In this document: in pieces, positions 33,636 through 41,964 of the stretch
Layout of the letters: every line of letters starts with the position of its first letter
Position numbering within the stretch: the first letter of the stretch is position 1
NCBI RefSeq assembly: GCF_019402665.1
Contig: NZ_VSST01000040.1
Location: 1-64,000 of the forward strand
Length of the DNA stretch: 64,000 nt
Reading direction: 5' to 3'
DNA from: Bradyrhizobium canariense
Lineage (GTDB): Bacteria > Pseudomonadota > Alphaproteobacteria > Rhizobiales > Xanthobacteraceae
Program-made: the position numbers and the translations under genes
The notes under the pieces: model-generated
Databases searched by the model: none
Seen by the model: the letters and a program-made list of their open reading frames with translations, nothing else
Told to the model about the DNA's origin: nothing

Positions 33636-34292
33636 CTACCTTTGACCGGCCAGGGCGAGCCTGGCCTCCACCCGACTGCCCCACCATGAGAGTGGCCAGC
33701 AGAGGATGAAATACATTGCGCCGACCACACCGAAGACGAGCAACGGCTGGTAGGTCTGGTTCGATACGATTTGACCGGCGCGGGCGAGTTCGATGAAGCC
33801 GACGATGGCAGCGAGCGAGGTGCCCTTGATGAGCTGCACGAGATAGCCGATGGTCGCCGGCAGCGCGATGCGAATGGCTTGCGGCAGCACGATGTCGCGC
33901 ATGCGCGCGGAATAATGCAGACCGAGCGCCATTGCAGCCTCGGTCTGACCGCGAGGCACGGCCTGGATTGCGCCGCGCCAGATCTCGCCGAGAAAAGCCG
34001 AGGCGTTGACGGTGAACCCGATCGCGACCGCAACGAATGCCGACAGCTTCAATCCGAGGAGCGCCAAGCCGTAGTACACCACGAACAGTTGCAGCAGCAG
34101 CGGTGTCCCCTGGAAGATTCCGATATAGATCCGGACTATCCATTCCACAGTCGTGCGACCGCAGGTGCGCAACAGTGCGACGATCAGGCCGGCGGTACAG
34201 CCACCGACGAATGCAACCAGCGTCAGCAGCACCGTCCATTGCAGACCACGCAGGAGGAAGCCGAACTCGGGAAGGCCGAAATGCGGTGTCAT
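33636..34292 (-). CDS. Polar amino-acid-type ABC permease
   Basis: The 218-residue integral membrane protein has a HisM/GlnP topology and the EAA loop SAFLGEIWRGAIQAVPRGQTEAAMALGLH that contacts the ATPase, split over residues 90-120. It pairs with the next permease 12 bases away, as expected for a heterodimeric importer. GAGGAG precedes the ATG. Confidence 0.92.
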   Translation of the reverse strand: MTPHFGLPEFGFLLRGLQWTVLLTLVAFVGGCTAGLIVALLRTCGRTTVEWIVRIYIGIFQGTPLLLQLFVVYYGLALLGLKLSAFVAVAIGFTVNASAFLGEIWRGAIQAVPRGQTEAAMALGLHYSARMRDIVLPQAIRIALPATIGYLVQLIKGTSLAAIVGFIELARAGQIVSNQTYQPLLVFGVVGAMYFILCWPLSWWGSRVEARLALAGQR

Positions 34293-34304
34293 GATCTGTG
34301 CTCC

Positions 34305-34973
34305 TCAGCGCGTCGGATATGAGAAGAAGCGGTGAGAGATGATTGCGAAGCCCGCCATCAGCAGCCAGGAGATCGCGAGGTAGAGGAAAGTGACGAAGAA
34401 ATAGACCTCGAAGCTGCGGAATGTGTCGCTTTCGATGCGCTGCGCAACCGACGTCAATTCATAGGCGGACACAGCCGAACAGATCGACGAGGTCAGCGTC
34501 AGCATGATGAACTGTCCCGTGAGCGAGGGATAGATCGCGCGAAGCGCGGGCTTGAGTACGATGGAACGGAATACCTGCCCTTTGTGCAGTCCGAGCGCGT
34601 AGCCGGCCTCGATTTGCCCTTTGTGAATCGATTGCACGCCGCCGCGGATGATCTCGATGGCGTATGCCCCTCCGTTCACACCGAGCGCAATAATGGCGGT
34701 GGCAGTCGGATTGAGCTTTACCCCGACGAGTGGCAGTGCAAAGAACAGAAAGAAGATCTGCACCAGGAACGGCGTGTTGCGCACGATTTCGACGAAGCCG
34801 ATCACGATGGCGCGCAACCAGGCCGCCTTCGCATCGCGGGCTGCGACGCCCGCGACGCCGATGATCATTGCGAGCGTCATGCCAGCAAGCGCCAAACCCA
34901 ACGTCCCCACGCAACCCCACAGCAACGCGGGCATTGCGTGCCAAACCACCGAGAAATCGGGCGTGTAGCCCAT
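34305..34973 (-). CDS. Polar amino-acid-type ABC permease
   Basis: The 222-residue membrane protein is homologous to the adjacent permease and carries its own EAA loop (GAYAIEIIRGGVQSIHKGQI then EAGYALGLHKGQ). About five membrane segments are visible. GAGAGG lies before the ATG. Both permeases sit between the dehydrogenase genes and the receptor gene, an unusual placing of a transporter in the middle of a catabolic operon. Confidence 0.92.
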   Translation of the reverse strand: MGYTPDFSVVWHAMPALLWGCVGTLGLALAGMTLAMIIGVAGVAARDAKAAWLRAIVIGFVEIVRNTPFLVQIFFLFFALPLVGVKLNPTATAIIALGVNGGAYAIEIIRGGVQSIHKGQIEAGYALGLHKGQVFRSIVLKPALRAIYPSLTGQFIMLTLTSSICSAVSAYELTSVAQRIESDTFRSFEVYFFVTFLYLAISWLLMAGFAIISHRFFSYPTR

Positions 34974-35024
34974 CTTGCGTTTCCTCTCGGGCGTTGTGCG
35001 TACCGCTCGCCCATCGGCCGGATG

Positions 35025-35879
35025 TCATCCTCCCAGGGATGCGAAAGTTGCGAAGAAGACGTCTGGATCAGGCGAGACGCCCGTGAACAGGCGGAATGCT
35101 TCGGTGCCCTGGAAGATTGCCATTCCGCCACCATCGACCGTGCGGCAGCCGAGGGTACGCGCCGCGCGCAGCAGCGCGGTCTCCAGCGGGAAGTAGATGA
35201 TCTCAGCGACCCAGAGACCGGAACAGAGCATTGCCAGCGGCAGCGGCGTTCCCGGATACTTGTCCATGCCAATGGGCGTCGCGTTTACAATTCCGTCTGC
35301 GGCAGCCACGGCCGCTGCGACATCCCGGCCGACCCTCAAGCGCCCTTTGACAAATCGAGAGGACAAGCCGTCGACCACGCTCTGCGCCTTGGCCAAGTCG
35401 ACGTCTATGATGGTCAGTTCCTGCACGCCAAGCTTCATGAGCGCGAAAGCAACCGCCGCGCCCGCGCCGCCTGCGCCGAATTGCACGACACGACCGAGTG
35501 GTGCACCTTGCATGCTGCGGCGAAAATTCTCGGCAAAGCCGAACCAGTCCGTGTTATGGCCGGTCATCCGGCCCTTTCTGACGACCACGGTGTTCACAGC
35601 GCCAAGCGCCTCCGCGTCGGGCGAAAGCTCGTCCAACAGTGGAAGGATCGCCTGCTTACAGGGATGGGTCACGTTCAATCCGTCAAAGCCCATCCGCCTT
35701 GCGGCCGTGAGCAATTCCGGTAACGCTTCGACCCCGAGGTTCAACTCGACCAGATCGATCTTCTTGTAGAGATAGCGGATGCCAGCGGCGTCTGCGGCCG
35801 CTTCGTGCATGGGCGGCGTGCGAGACGCCGAGATGCCGCTGCCGATCAGGCCGACGAGAAAACTGGGTTTGGGATGCAT
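35025..35879 (-). CDS. Quinate/shikimate dehydrogenase, QsuD-like
   Basis: The 284-residue protein is an AroE homologue with the SRTPPMHE substrate motif that marks corynebacterial QsuD-type enzymes, where Thr takes the place of the AroE Ser. The catalytic Lys is in NVTHPCK, the Asp in GHNTDWFGF, and the nucleotide site is FGAGGAGAAVAFAL followed by an acidic IIDVD, which favours NAD over NADP. QsuD-type enzymes oxidise quinate or shikimate for catabolism. It is 15 bases from the second paralogue. Confidence 0.85.
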   Translation of the reverse strand: MHPKPSFLVGLIGSGISASRTPPMHEAAADAAGIRYLYKKIDLVELNLGVEALPELLTAARRMGFDGLNVTHPCKQAILPLLDELSPDAEALGAVNTVVVRKGRMTGHNTDWFGFAENFRRSMQGAPLGRVVQFGAGGAGAAVAFALMKLGVQELTIIDVDLAKAQSVVDGLSSRFVKGRLRVGRDVAAAVAAADGIVNATPIGMDKYPGTPLPLAMLCSGLWVAEIIYFPLETALLRAARTLGCRTVDGGGMAIFQGTEAFRLFTGVSPDPDVFFATFASLGG

Positions 35880-35894
35880 TGTCGGCGTCGTCCG

Positions 35895-36722
35895 TCAGCT
35901 CAATGGGACAGTCAATTCGGCGATGATCTGGGCCGTGCTCGGTCGGACGCCACGCCACCAGACAAAGGCTTCCGCCGCCTGCTCGACCAGCATGCCGACG
36001 CCGTCAGCCAACTTGGCCACGCCTTCAGTGCGGGCCGCTTGCAGAAAGGGAGTCAATCCTTTGCCATAGGCAAGTTCGTACGCCAGCTCCGCGCCCTGGA
36101 AGACATTGCTCGGAAGCGGCGGCATTTCACCTCGCAGGCTGGCAGAAGTCGCGTTGACCACGACGTCATAGCCCTCGGCAAGGTCGGCCAGTTCAGCGTA
36201 GCCGCTCACGATCAGGGGACCACAGCCGGCAAACTCTTCGGCCAATGCCACGGCTTTGGACAGCGTTCGATTGACGAGAACCAGCTCGGACGGTTGCTGG
36301 CGCAGAAACGGCAGTAACGCGCCACGTGCCGCTCCCCCAGCGCCGAGCATCAGGACGCGCCGGCCAACCATTTTGACGCCGAGATTGGCAGTGATGTCAC
36401 GCGCCAGGCCGATTCCGTCGAAATTCTCGGCAATGATCCGATCGCCCTCGAACTTCAGGCAGTTTGCGGCACCTGCGCGTTGGGCGCTCTCTGAGAGCTC
36501 ATTTGCATAAGCGAAGGCATCGAGCTTGAACGGGGCGGTGATGTTCAGCCCCTTGGCGCCCTCCGTCCGGAATTGATCAACCCGTGCGCTGAAGCCATCG
36601 ATGGGCCCCTCGATCGCCTCATAGACGAGATCCTGTCCCATCATTTTGGCGAAAGTGCCATGGATGAAAGGTGACTTGCTGAAGCCGATCGGATTGCCAA
36701 TCACCGCATAGCGATCGCTCAT
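35895..36722 (-). CDS. aroE: Shikimate dehydrogenase, AroE-like
   Basis: The 275-residue enzyme has GNPIGFSKSPFIHG with the substrate-binding Ser, catalytic Lys in NITAPFK, catalytic Asp in AENFDGIGL (usual NTDG with Thr replaced by Phe), and NADP site GAGGAARGALL followed by VLVNRTLSK, where the Arg suits NADP. Biosynthetic AroE reduces 3-dehydroshikimate. With the QsuD-like neighbour preferring NAD, the pair could work on different substrates or cofactors. A housekeeping aroE likely exists elsewhere. Confidence 0.88.
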   Translation of the reverse strand: MSDRYAVIGNPIGFSKSPFIHGTFAKMMGQDLVYEAIEGPIDGFSARVDQFRTEGAKGLNITAPFKLDAFAYANELSESAQRAGAANCLKFEGDRIIAENFDGIGLARDITANLGVKMVGRRVLMLGAGGAARGALLPFLRQQPSELVLVNRTLSKAVALAEEFAGCGPLIVSGYAELADLAEGYDVVVNATSASLRGEMPPLPSNVFQGAELAYELAYGKGLTPFLQAARTEGVAKLADGVGMLVEQAAEAFVWWRGVRPSTAQIIAELTVPLS

Positions 36723-36725
36723 CGC

Positions 36726-37952
36726 TCACTCCTGCACTGCAGCTTCGTTGTAGAGCACGCCGTCGCGCACCATCGCGTCGACGGCTTCGGCCGACAGTCC
36801 CAGCGAGACAGCAATGCGACGATTGTCCTGTCCAAGCAGTGGCGCCGGAGTGCGCACCGAGGTGTCGCAATCGGAAAACCGGAACGGCAGGTTCGGCAGC
36901 GTTACCTTGCCGAGCACCGGATGCTCCTGCTCGACCAGCATGCCGCGCGCATGGATCTGCGGATCCCTCACGACCTCTTCGATGGTCTGCACGGGAGCGG
37001 ACGGCACACCTGCTTCCTCGAGTGCCGCAAGACACGCATCTCGAGACGGCTGCGATAGCGTCCAGTTGCGCACAATCTCCATGGCTTCAGCATAATGGGC
37101 GTTCCGCGCGGCGGGCTTGGCGAAACGCTCGTCCAATGCCAGCGTGTCTCCTCCAATCAGGCTCGCCAATCGTCGCCACGCATCATCGACTTGCGCAGCG
37201 ATGACAAGATTGCCGTCCTTGGCCGGAAAGACGCCGTAAACGGTCGAATCCGGCTGTCCGCTGCCGGTTTGCTTCGGCAGGTCAGCGCCGCCCGAGAGGA
37301 AGTAACGCTGAACCGCATAGTCGTGCATCGAGACCATGCAATCGTACAGCGCCAGATCGATATGTTGGCCGCGCCCGGACGACGCACGGCCAACCAGCGC
37401 CGCATTGATAGCAGCGACGCCATGAATGCCAGTGTACATATCGGCCAGCGGCATCCGCAGCAGCGGCGGCGGTTCGCCGGGATTGCCCAGTTGCGCCAGC
37501 GCACCCGACATCGCCTCTGCGATCAGGCCGAAGCCCGGACGATCGGCATAGGGACCGGTATGGCCATAGGCGGAGACCGAGCAATAGATCAGCCTCGGAT
37601 TCCGCGCCGATAGTGCTTTGTAACCGAGACCGAGACGTTCGAGTGCGCCGGGTCGGTAATTCTCGATGAAGACATCGGCCGTGTCGACCAGCTTCATCAT
37701 CATGTCGAGACCACGCTCGTCGCGCAGGTCGATGCAAAGTCCCTGCTTCCCCATATTCTGCTGCAGGAAGTAGCCGGATTGTCCGTCCTTGAAATATCCA
37801 TGGGCCCGGCCTGCGTCGCCCCCCTTTGGGCGCTCCACCTTGATGACCTCCGCGCCCATCGCGGCGAGGCAACGGCCCATGAACGGGCCGGCCAGGAAAT
37901 GGCTGTAGTCGATGACGCGAATGCCTTTGAGCGGCAGATCTTGCGCGGTCAT
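36726..37952 (-). CDS. Class III CoA-transferase (CaiB/BaiF family)
   Basis: The 408-residue protein starts GIRVIDYSHFLAGPFMGRCLAAMGAEVIKVE, the family III hallmark, and has FIENYRPGALERLG plus a catalytic-Asp segment, LPLADMYTGIHGVAAI. Such enzymes move CoA between acids, for example from succinyl-CoA or formyl-CoA to a substrate. It overlaps the MaoC gene by four bases and ends three bases before aroE, so it is tightly co-translated. It implies that the pathway passes through a CoA ester. Confidence 0.9.
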   Translation of the reverse strand: MTAQDLPLKGIRVIDYSHFLAGPFMGRCLAAMGAEVIKVERPKGGDAGRAHGYFKDGQSGYFLQQNMGKQGLCIDLRDERGLDMMMKLVDTADVFIENYRPGALERLGLGYKALSARNPRLIYCSVSAYGHTGPYADRPGFGLIAEAMSGALAQLGNPGEPPPLLRMPLADMYTGIHGVAAINAALVGRASSGRGQHIDLALYDCMVSMHDYAVQRYFLSGGADLPKQTGSGQPDSTVYGVFPAKDGNLVIAAQVDDAWRRLASLIGGDTLALDERFAKPAARNAHYAEAMEIVRNWTLSQPSRDACLAALEEAGVPSAPVQTIEEVVRDPQIHARGMLVEQEHPVLGKVTLPNLPFRFSDCDTSVRTPAPLLGQDNRRIAVSLGLSAEAVDAMVRDGVLYNEAAVQE

Positions 37953-38419
37953 GCCTGCTCTCCTGCAGCGCTGGTCTTCGGGCGCATCGGGATCATCAGC
38001 CGATGCTCACCTAGCTGAACGACCTCGCCGCGCTGATTGATGAGTTCCGAAGGCAGCACAACGATGCCCCACCCATCCCTCTTTGTGCCGCGCATTGAAC
38101 CAACGCGGAACTTCACATGCACGGTGTCCCCGAGCTTGATCGGCAGCTTGAAATCCCATGTCCAGCCCAGCGACATTCCCGGGAGGAACCGGTAGGCGGC
38201 ACGCGTTTTCAATCCGTCAGCGAGCGACAGACCAAACAACCCATGCGCGACGCGGGTGCCGAACGGCGTTGTCTTCGCGTACTCCTCGTCGACATGGACC
38301 GGCGTGAAATCGCCCGTCAGTTCGGCATAGGCATTCACCATTGCTTCGGTGACCGTCACCGAGGGGGTTACGCATTCATCGCCGACCTTGGCATCGTCCC
38401 AGTAGCGCTCATCTGTCAT
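37949..38419 (-). CDS. MaoC-like dehydratase
   Basis: The 156-residue hot-dog protein carries the hydratase-2 signature: AYAELTGDFTPVHVDEEYAKTTPFGTRVAHGLFGLSL, with the Asp/His pair (Asp and His in DFTPVH). It would hydrate or dehydrate an enoyl-CoA ester, likely the product of the adjacent CoA-transferase. ATG 38419 has GAGGAAG seven bases ahead; the long frame to 38923 runs antisense to, and in another frame from, the VOC gene. Confidence 0.88.
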   Translation of the reverse strand: MTDERYWDDAKVGDECVTPSVTVTEAMVNAYAELTGDFTPVHVDEEYAKTTPFGTRVAHGLFGLSLADGLKTRAAYRFLPGMSLGWTWDFKLPIKLGDTVHVKFRVGSMRGTKRDGWGIVVLPSELINQRGEVVQLGEHRLMIPMRPKTSAAGEQA

Positions 38420-38432
38420 GTCGCGTCTTCCT

Positions 38433-38819
38433 CTAGGCACGGGGATTGATCGCCAGGGCGGCTTCCACGGCGCCTGCGCTGGCTTGCAAGATTTCGACGT
38501 TGAGCCCGCCCGGCAGCTCGAGCCAGTTCGGCCCGGCGGGCAACGCTTTGGCGCCCCAGGCGGCGGCACGGGTGAGCACACCCTCGTAATCGTCGACCAT
38601 GATGCCGAGATGGGCGAGACGCCCCTCTGGTCCGACGAAATTCGGATCTTCGATGAGTTGCACGCTTCCGAGCACCCAAACCTGACGCGGGCGCGTACCA
38701 TCGGCGGGTTGCTCATCGCGAATGGCGAGACCAAGCACCTCACGAAAGAAGGCGACGTGACGATCAACGTCCGGCACACGGATCGCGACGTGCTCGACAT
38801 AGGCGCGGGGCAATGACAT
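38433..38819 (-). CDS. VOC-family protein (glyoxalase/dioxygenase/epimerase fold)
   Basis: The 128-residue protein is one VOC module: VEHVAIRVPDVDRHVAFFREVLGL at the N-terminus, RLAHLGIMVDDYEGVL in the middle and LELPGGLNVEILQ at the end, with His/Glu ligands at the usual sites. Candidates are methylmalonyl-CoA-type epimerase, extradiol dioxygenase or a lyase. ATG 38819 is one base after the upstream stop. It sits between a ketopantoate-reductase-like gene and MaoC. Confidence 0.82.
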   Translation of the reverse strand: MSLPRAYVEHVAIRVPDVDRHVAFFREVLGLAIRDEQPADGTRPRQVWVLGSVQLIEDPNFVGPEGRLAHLGIMVDDYEGVLTRAAAWGAKALPAGPNWLELPGGLNVEILQASAGAVEAALAINPRA

Positions 38820-38820
38820 C

Positions 38821-39765
38821 TCAGGACTTTCCAGGATAGTCGCTGCGGGCGTATTCGATGCCCTTGACCAGCGCGACGAGGGTGGAATTGACGGGGGTCG
38901 GCACGCTGAGCCTGGCGCCCCAACGCACGACGGAGCCGTGAATGTAGTCAACCTCGGTGAGATGGCCGGACTGCAAACTCTGCAGCATCGACGTCTTGAA
39001 CTCGGGCGGCAGTCCAGCGGACGCCATTGTCCAGGCGCGTCGCGGATCGGTAATCGAGATCTTCACGCCAGCAGCTTGCGCAACCGTGATGCTCTCCGAG
39101 ATCGCGGCCAGCGCGCAATCTTCCAGAACCGGCAGCGAATACAGGCCGCCATAAGTCAGCCCGGTCACGGCGGTAATTCCTCCTCCGGCGACGTTGATGA
39201 ACAACTTGTCCCACATCGTGCCCAAGATGTTGTCGCTGAGCAGCGTGAGAATGCCGGCGCGATTAAAGGTCTCGGAGATTCGCTGCGCACGTTCTGTCAA
39301 GCGCCCATCAAGCTCGCCGATGATGGTCTCCTTGCCGATGACCCCGGAACGAACATGACCAGGGCCGAGCAGCACACCGCCGACGTAGGTCTTGCCCGCC
39401 ACGACCCGGTCACGACCAACCTCCTCCGACAGGATGTCCTCGTGACCAAGACCGTTCTGAAGCGACATCACGACCGTCCGCGGCCCGATGATCGGCGCCG
39501 CGGCACGGATGGCATCCCGCGTGTGGTAGGATTTGACGAGGACAATGACGAGGTCCGCTTCTACGCCGACCTGAGCCGCGGAGGTGCAAGCAGTGACCTT
39601 CACGACGGTCTCGGCGCCATCTTCGAGTATTCGCAGGCCACCGGCATTGATTGCGCCGACATGAGCCTGGAACGGATCGATCAGCCAGACCTCGGCCCCG
39701 CCGCGCGCCAACGTACCGCCGATGGTCGAGCCCAAGGCTCCCGCTCCGATAAAGCAGATCCTCAT
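38821..39765 (-). CDS. 2-dehydropantoate 2-reductase-like (ApbA/PanE family)
   Basis: The 314-residue protein has an N-terminal NADP site (ICFIGAGALGSTIGGTLARGG), VKSYHTRDAI with the catalytic Lys and a C-terminal helical domain with KLFINVAGGGITAVTG and the distal Glu region. Many PanE paralogues in catabolic operons reduce or oxidise other 2-keto or 2-hydroxy acids. It is the first gene of the twelve-gene operon, transcribed away from the LysR gene across 102 bases. A housekeeping panE role is unlikely here. Confidence 0.85.
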   Translation of the reverse strand: MRICFIGAGALGSTIGGTLARGGAEVWLIDPFQAHVGAINAGGLRILEDGAETVVKVTACTSAAQVGVEADLVIVLVKSYHTRDAIRAAAPIIGPRTVVMSLQNGLGHEDILSEEVGRDRVVAGKTYVGGVLLGPGHVRSGVIGKETIIGELDGRLTERAQRISETFNRAGILTLLSDNILGTMWDKLFINVAGGGITAVTGLTYGGLYSLPVLEDCALAAISESITVAQAAGVKISITDPRRAWTMASAGLPPEFKTSMLQSLQSGHLTEVDYIHGSVVRWGARLSVPTPVNSTLVALVKGIEYARSDYPGKS

Positions 39766-39820
39766 CCGAACGCTTCTCCCGCGCCATTCTCGGCGTTGGA
39801 AGCATCGTAGCTGGCGGCTC

Positions 39821-39857
39821 GATATTTATATATGTTATGATTCTTATATCCATTATT
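39821..39857. promoter_or_regulatory. AT-rich divergent promoter/LysR site region
   Basis: This 37-base stretch (GATATTTATATATGTTATGA onward) is strikingly AT-rich in a GC-rich setting and includes partly symmetric ATATAT...TTATAT halves. It lies between the PanE-like gene and the divergent LysR, where a LysR binding site would be expected. No clear T-N11-A consensus beyond this. Confidence 0.4.
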
Positions 39858-39867
39858 GTGAATCGCA

Positions 39868-40851
39868 ATGAAGCACCGGGATCGCACCGAGACCAACCTG
39901 CTGGACCCGCGCCTGCTCAGGCTCTTCGATGCATTGTTCACCACTGGCAGCGTCACCAAGGCAGCCGAAAAGCTCGGCCAAAGTCAGCCGACCATCTCGA
40001 TCTGGCTGGCCCGCCTGCGTGCGGAACTGGACGATCCGCTCTTCATCCGGTCAGCGAAGGGCATGCTGCCGACGCCGCGCGCCGAGGCTCTCATCGGCAC
40101 CGCGAGGCAGGCGCTGGAAATGCTGCGTCGCCTTGCCGAGCTTCGCACCGACTTCGATCCGACAACCGCAAAGCGCCGTTTTGCCATCTGCATGACGGAC
40201 GGAAGCCACGTCACGCTGCTCCCGTCCATTCTCGCCCACGTCCGCCGCGTTGCCCCAGGCGTTCGTATCGAGGCGACACAGATCGGCGCCGACACCCCAC
40301 GCATGCTGCAATCCGGTGAAGCCGATGTGGCGCTCGGCTACATCTCGGATCTCGATGCTGGACACTTCCAGCAGGCTCTTTTTCCGCAGGATTGGGTCTG
40401 CCTCGCGAACGCAAAACATGCTCGGATCCGCGACCGCATCACGGCAAAGGATTTCAGGCGTGAGGCTCACGTCCTCATTCGCTCCGGCACTGGACATCAG
40501 TTGCTCGCGGGCGCGCTGCAGGAGCAGCAAATAGTCCTCGACGTTGCGCTGGAGTTGCCCGGCTTTTTGGGGCTACCCGCAATCGTCGGAACGACTGACC
40601 TGCTTGCTACCCTGCCAAGGCACATCGGCGAAACCCTGGCTCACTATTACGGACTGCGCGTGCTCAACTGCCCGCTGCCGATTGCCGGCTTCACGGTGAA
40701 GCAATATTGGCACGCCCGCTTCCATCACGACCCGGCAAGCCAATGGCTGCGTGGCCTCTGCGCGGAGCTTTTTCAACAGCAGGAAGTACGCGGTCTGCAT
40801 CGTTCCGGTCGGCCGAAGAAACGAGTGCCTCGCGATTTGCAGTCGCAATGA
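39868..40851 (+). CDS. LysR-family regulator of the hydroaromatic operon
   Basis: The 327-residue protein opens with LLDPRLLRLFDALFTTGSVTKAAEKLGQSQPTISIWLARLR (helix-turn-helix, residues 10-50 in parts) followed by DDPLFIRSAKGMLPTPRAEAL, then a LysR effector domain. Being divergent from a twelve-gene catabolic operon it is the likely inducer-responsive activator. It is not closely similar to the other LysR at 28.2 kb. The tail is Arg/Lys-rich. Confidence 0.88.
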   Translation: MKHRDRTETNLLDPRLLRLFDALFTTGSVTKAAEKLGQSQPTISIWLARLRAELDDPLFIRSAKGMLPTPRAEALIGTARQALEMLRRLAELRTDFDPTTAKRRFAICMTDGSHVTLLPSILAHVRRVAPGVRIEATQIGADTPRMLQSGEADVALGYISDLDAGHFQQALFPQDWVCLANAKHARIRDRITAKDFRREAHVLIRSGTGHQLLAGALQEQQIVLDVALELPGFLGLPAIVGTTDLLATLPRHIGETLAHYYGLRVLNCPLPIAGFTVKQYWHARFHHDPASQWLRGLCAELFQQQEVRGLHRSGRPKKRVPRDLQSQ

Positions 40852-41066
40852 GCTTGTTGAGATCGGCTTTCGGGTAACTTGCCCTACGACCGAAGCTTAA
40901 CGCCCGGCTCTGCGCACCATGTCGAATGGGGTGAGATACAGGACAAAGGAAACTTCACCCGCAGCGATCTGCCCGTGCGCCGTCCCGCCACGAAAGATAT
41001 CGCGCGAGACCCGTTCTATTCTCGGCCACCATTTCGCGAAGGTATTGGGAAGCAAGAACTCTTATT

Positions 41067-41115
41067 TGGTGGACGCACCAGGGCTCGAACCTGGGACCCG
41101 CTGATTAAGAGTCAG
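41067..41115 (-). other. 3' fragment of tRNA-Lys(CTT): putative att site
   Basis: On the minus strand, 49 nt read as the 3' half of a tRNA: anticodon stem-loop CTGACTCTTAATCAG with anticodon CTT, variable loop, T-arm CCAGGTTCGAGCCCTGG, acceptor strand TGCGTCC and encoded ACCA. The expected D-arm and 5' acceptor strand GGACGCA are absent to its right (41116 onward). Such 3' tRNA copies are the classic trace of tyrosine-integrase insertion. With this orientation the element should lie at higher coordinates, with the complete tRNA-Lys beyond it on the same strand. No integrase gene is visible in the window. Confidence 0.8.
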
Positions 41116-41596
41116 CCACGGGTCAAATACAATCAATGACTTATGGATCGCACTGCTGCGCTTATCCGACCGCAAATGGGCATTCGTCGCACACCACATT
41201 CCACTCCCACCTACAGGATTGGAGCCGGTCGAGATCCCTTGACGAACTTAAGAGCTGATCCGGTTCGGCTGGAATCGCAATCGCGCCAGCGGATTTACCG
41301 CCGCGCCAGATCGGTGGCGTTGCGATGCGTCGGGGGTTCGAGTCAGGAGGCCGCTACCGCTTTTCCCCACATGACGCCAATCTGCGATATTTCCTCCGAT
41401 CGTCCGCCTAAACGGGGGGTTAGATCAGGGTAGGTGCTCGCGCACGGGCAAGGCCTTCCGTCATGAGACGGCGGAACCTCGGAAAACCCCAAATGCAGAG
41501 CTGCCTGGTGGGGCTTCATCACGTCACTCATTGATCCTAGTTGCTCAATAAACAATTCCCAGCTTTGCAAGCGACAGCGTCCGCGACGAGCGTGGC
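41116..41596. other. Intergenic stretch next to tRNA fragment
   Basis: No gene is supported here. Small frames (such as 41143-41433 and 41343-41600) lack ribosome sites and family features. The base composition is mixed and looks like accumulated junk beside an integration scar. Confidence 0.5.
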
Positions 41597-41947
41597 TCAA
41601 TTCTTTGGTGCAAACGCTTCGGTCGCGGCCTTCATGGCAGACTCGCTCATGCTTTTGCTTTGCTCGGTGAGCAATCGCATTTGCGCCTGGAAAAAATCAG
41701 ATTGAATCTCGAGCGCGTCCTGCATGTCCTTGGCCTGCATGAGTTTGTCGCCGAGGCCGAACGTCGCCGTGACGTTGCGTTGCATGTAGCCGCAGAACTC
41801 CTTGGCGTGGTTTGCTATCGGCAGCTTCGAGGCGTTCAGTCCCATTTCCAGCTGCTCGAAATACTCCGCGTTGGCCTTACGCAGGCGAAGAAGCGTCTCG
41901 GCGAGCATGGTGCGGATATCCGCTGCGGATGGATTGATATCGGCCAT
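41597..41947 (-). CDS. Phasin-like protein
   Basis: The 116-residue protein is almost all amphipathic helix (IRTMLAETLLRLRKANAEYFEQLEMG, then KDMQDALEIQSDFFQAQMRLL, and SESAMKAATEAFAPK), the pattern of phasins that coat polyhydroxyalkanoate granules. GGAGG lies about nine bases before ATG 41947. It is last in a three-gene minus-strand operon behind two alpha/beta-hydrolase genes and a FixK-type box, and shares the region with a PHA-synthase-like gene, which supports the phasin reading. Confidence 0.75.
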   Translation of the reverse strand: MADINPSAADIRTMLAETLLRLRKANAEYFEQLEMGLNASKLPIANHAKEFCGYMQRNVTATFGLGDKLMQAKDMQDALEIQSDFFQAQMRLLTEQSKSMSESAMKAATEAFAPKN

Positions 41948-41964
41948 GGTGTCATTCCTCCTTG

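Noticed and set aside
41067..41115. Functional tRNA-Lys gene
   Set aside because: Only the 3' half is present; no D-arm or 5' acceptor strand to the right.
40879..41139. 86-codon frame reading through the tRNA fragment
   Set aside because: It translates tRNA sequence (RTRAWDPLIKSQP), a common false gene at tRNA 3' ends.
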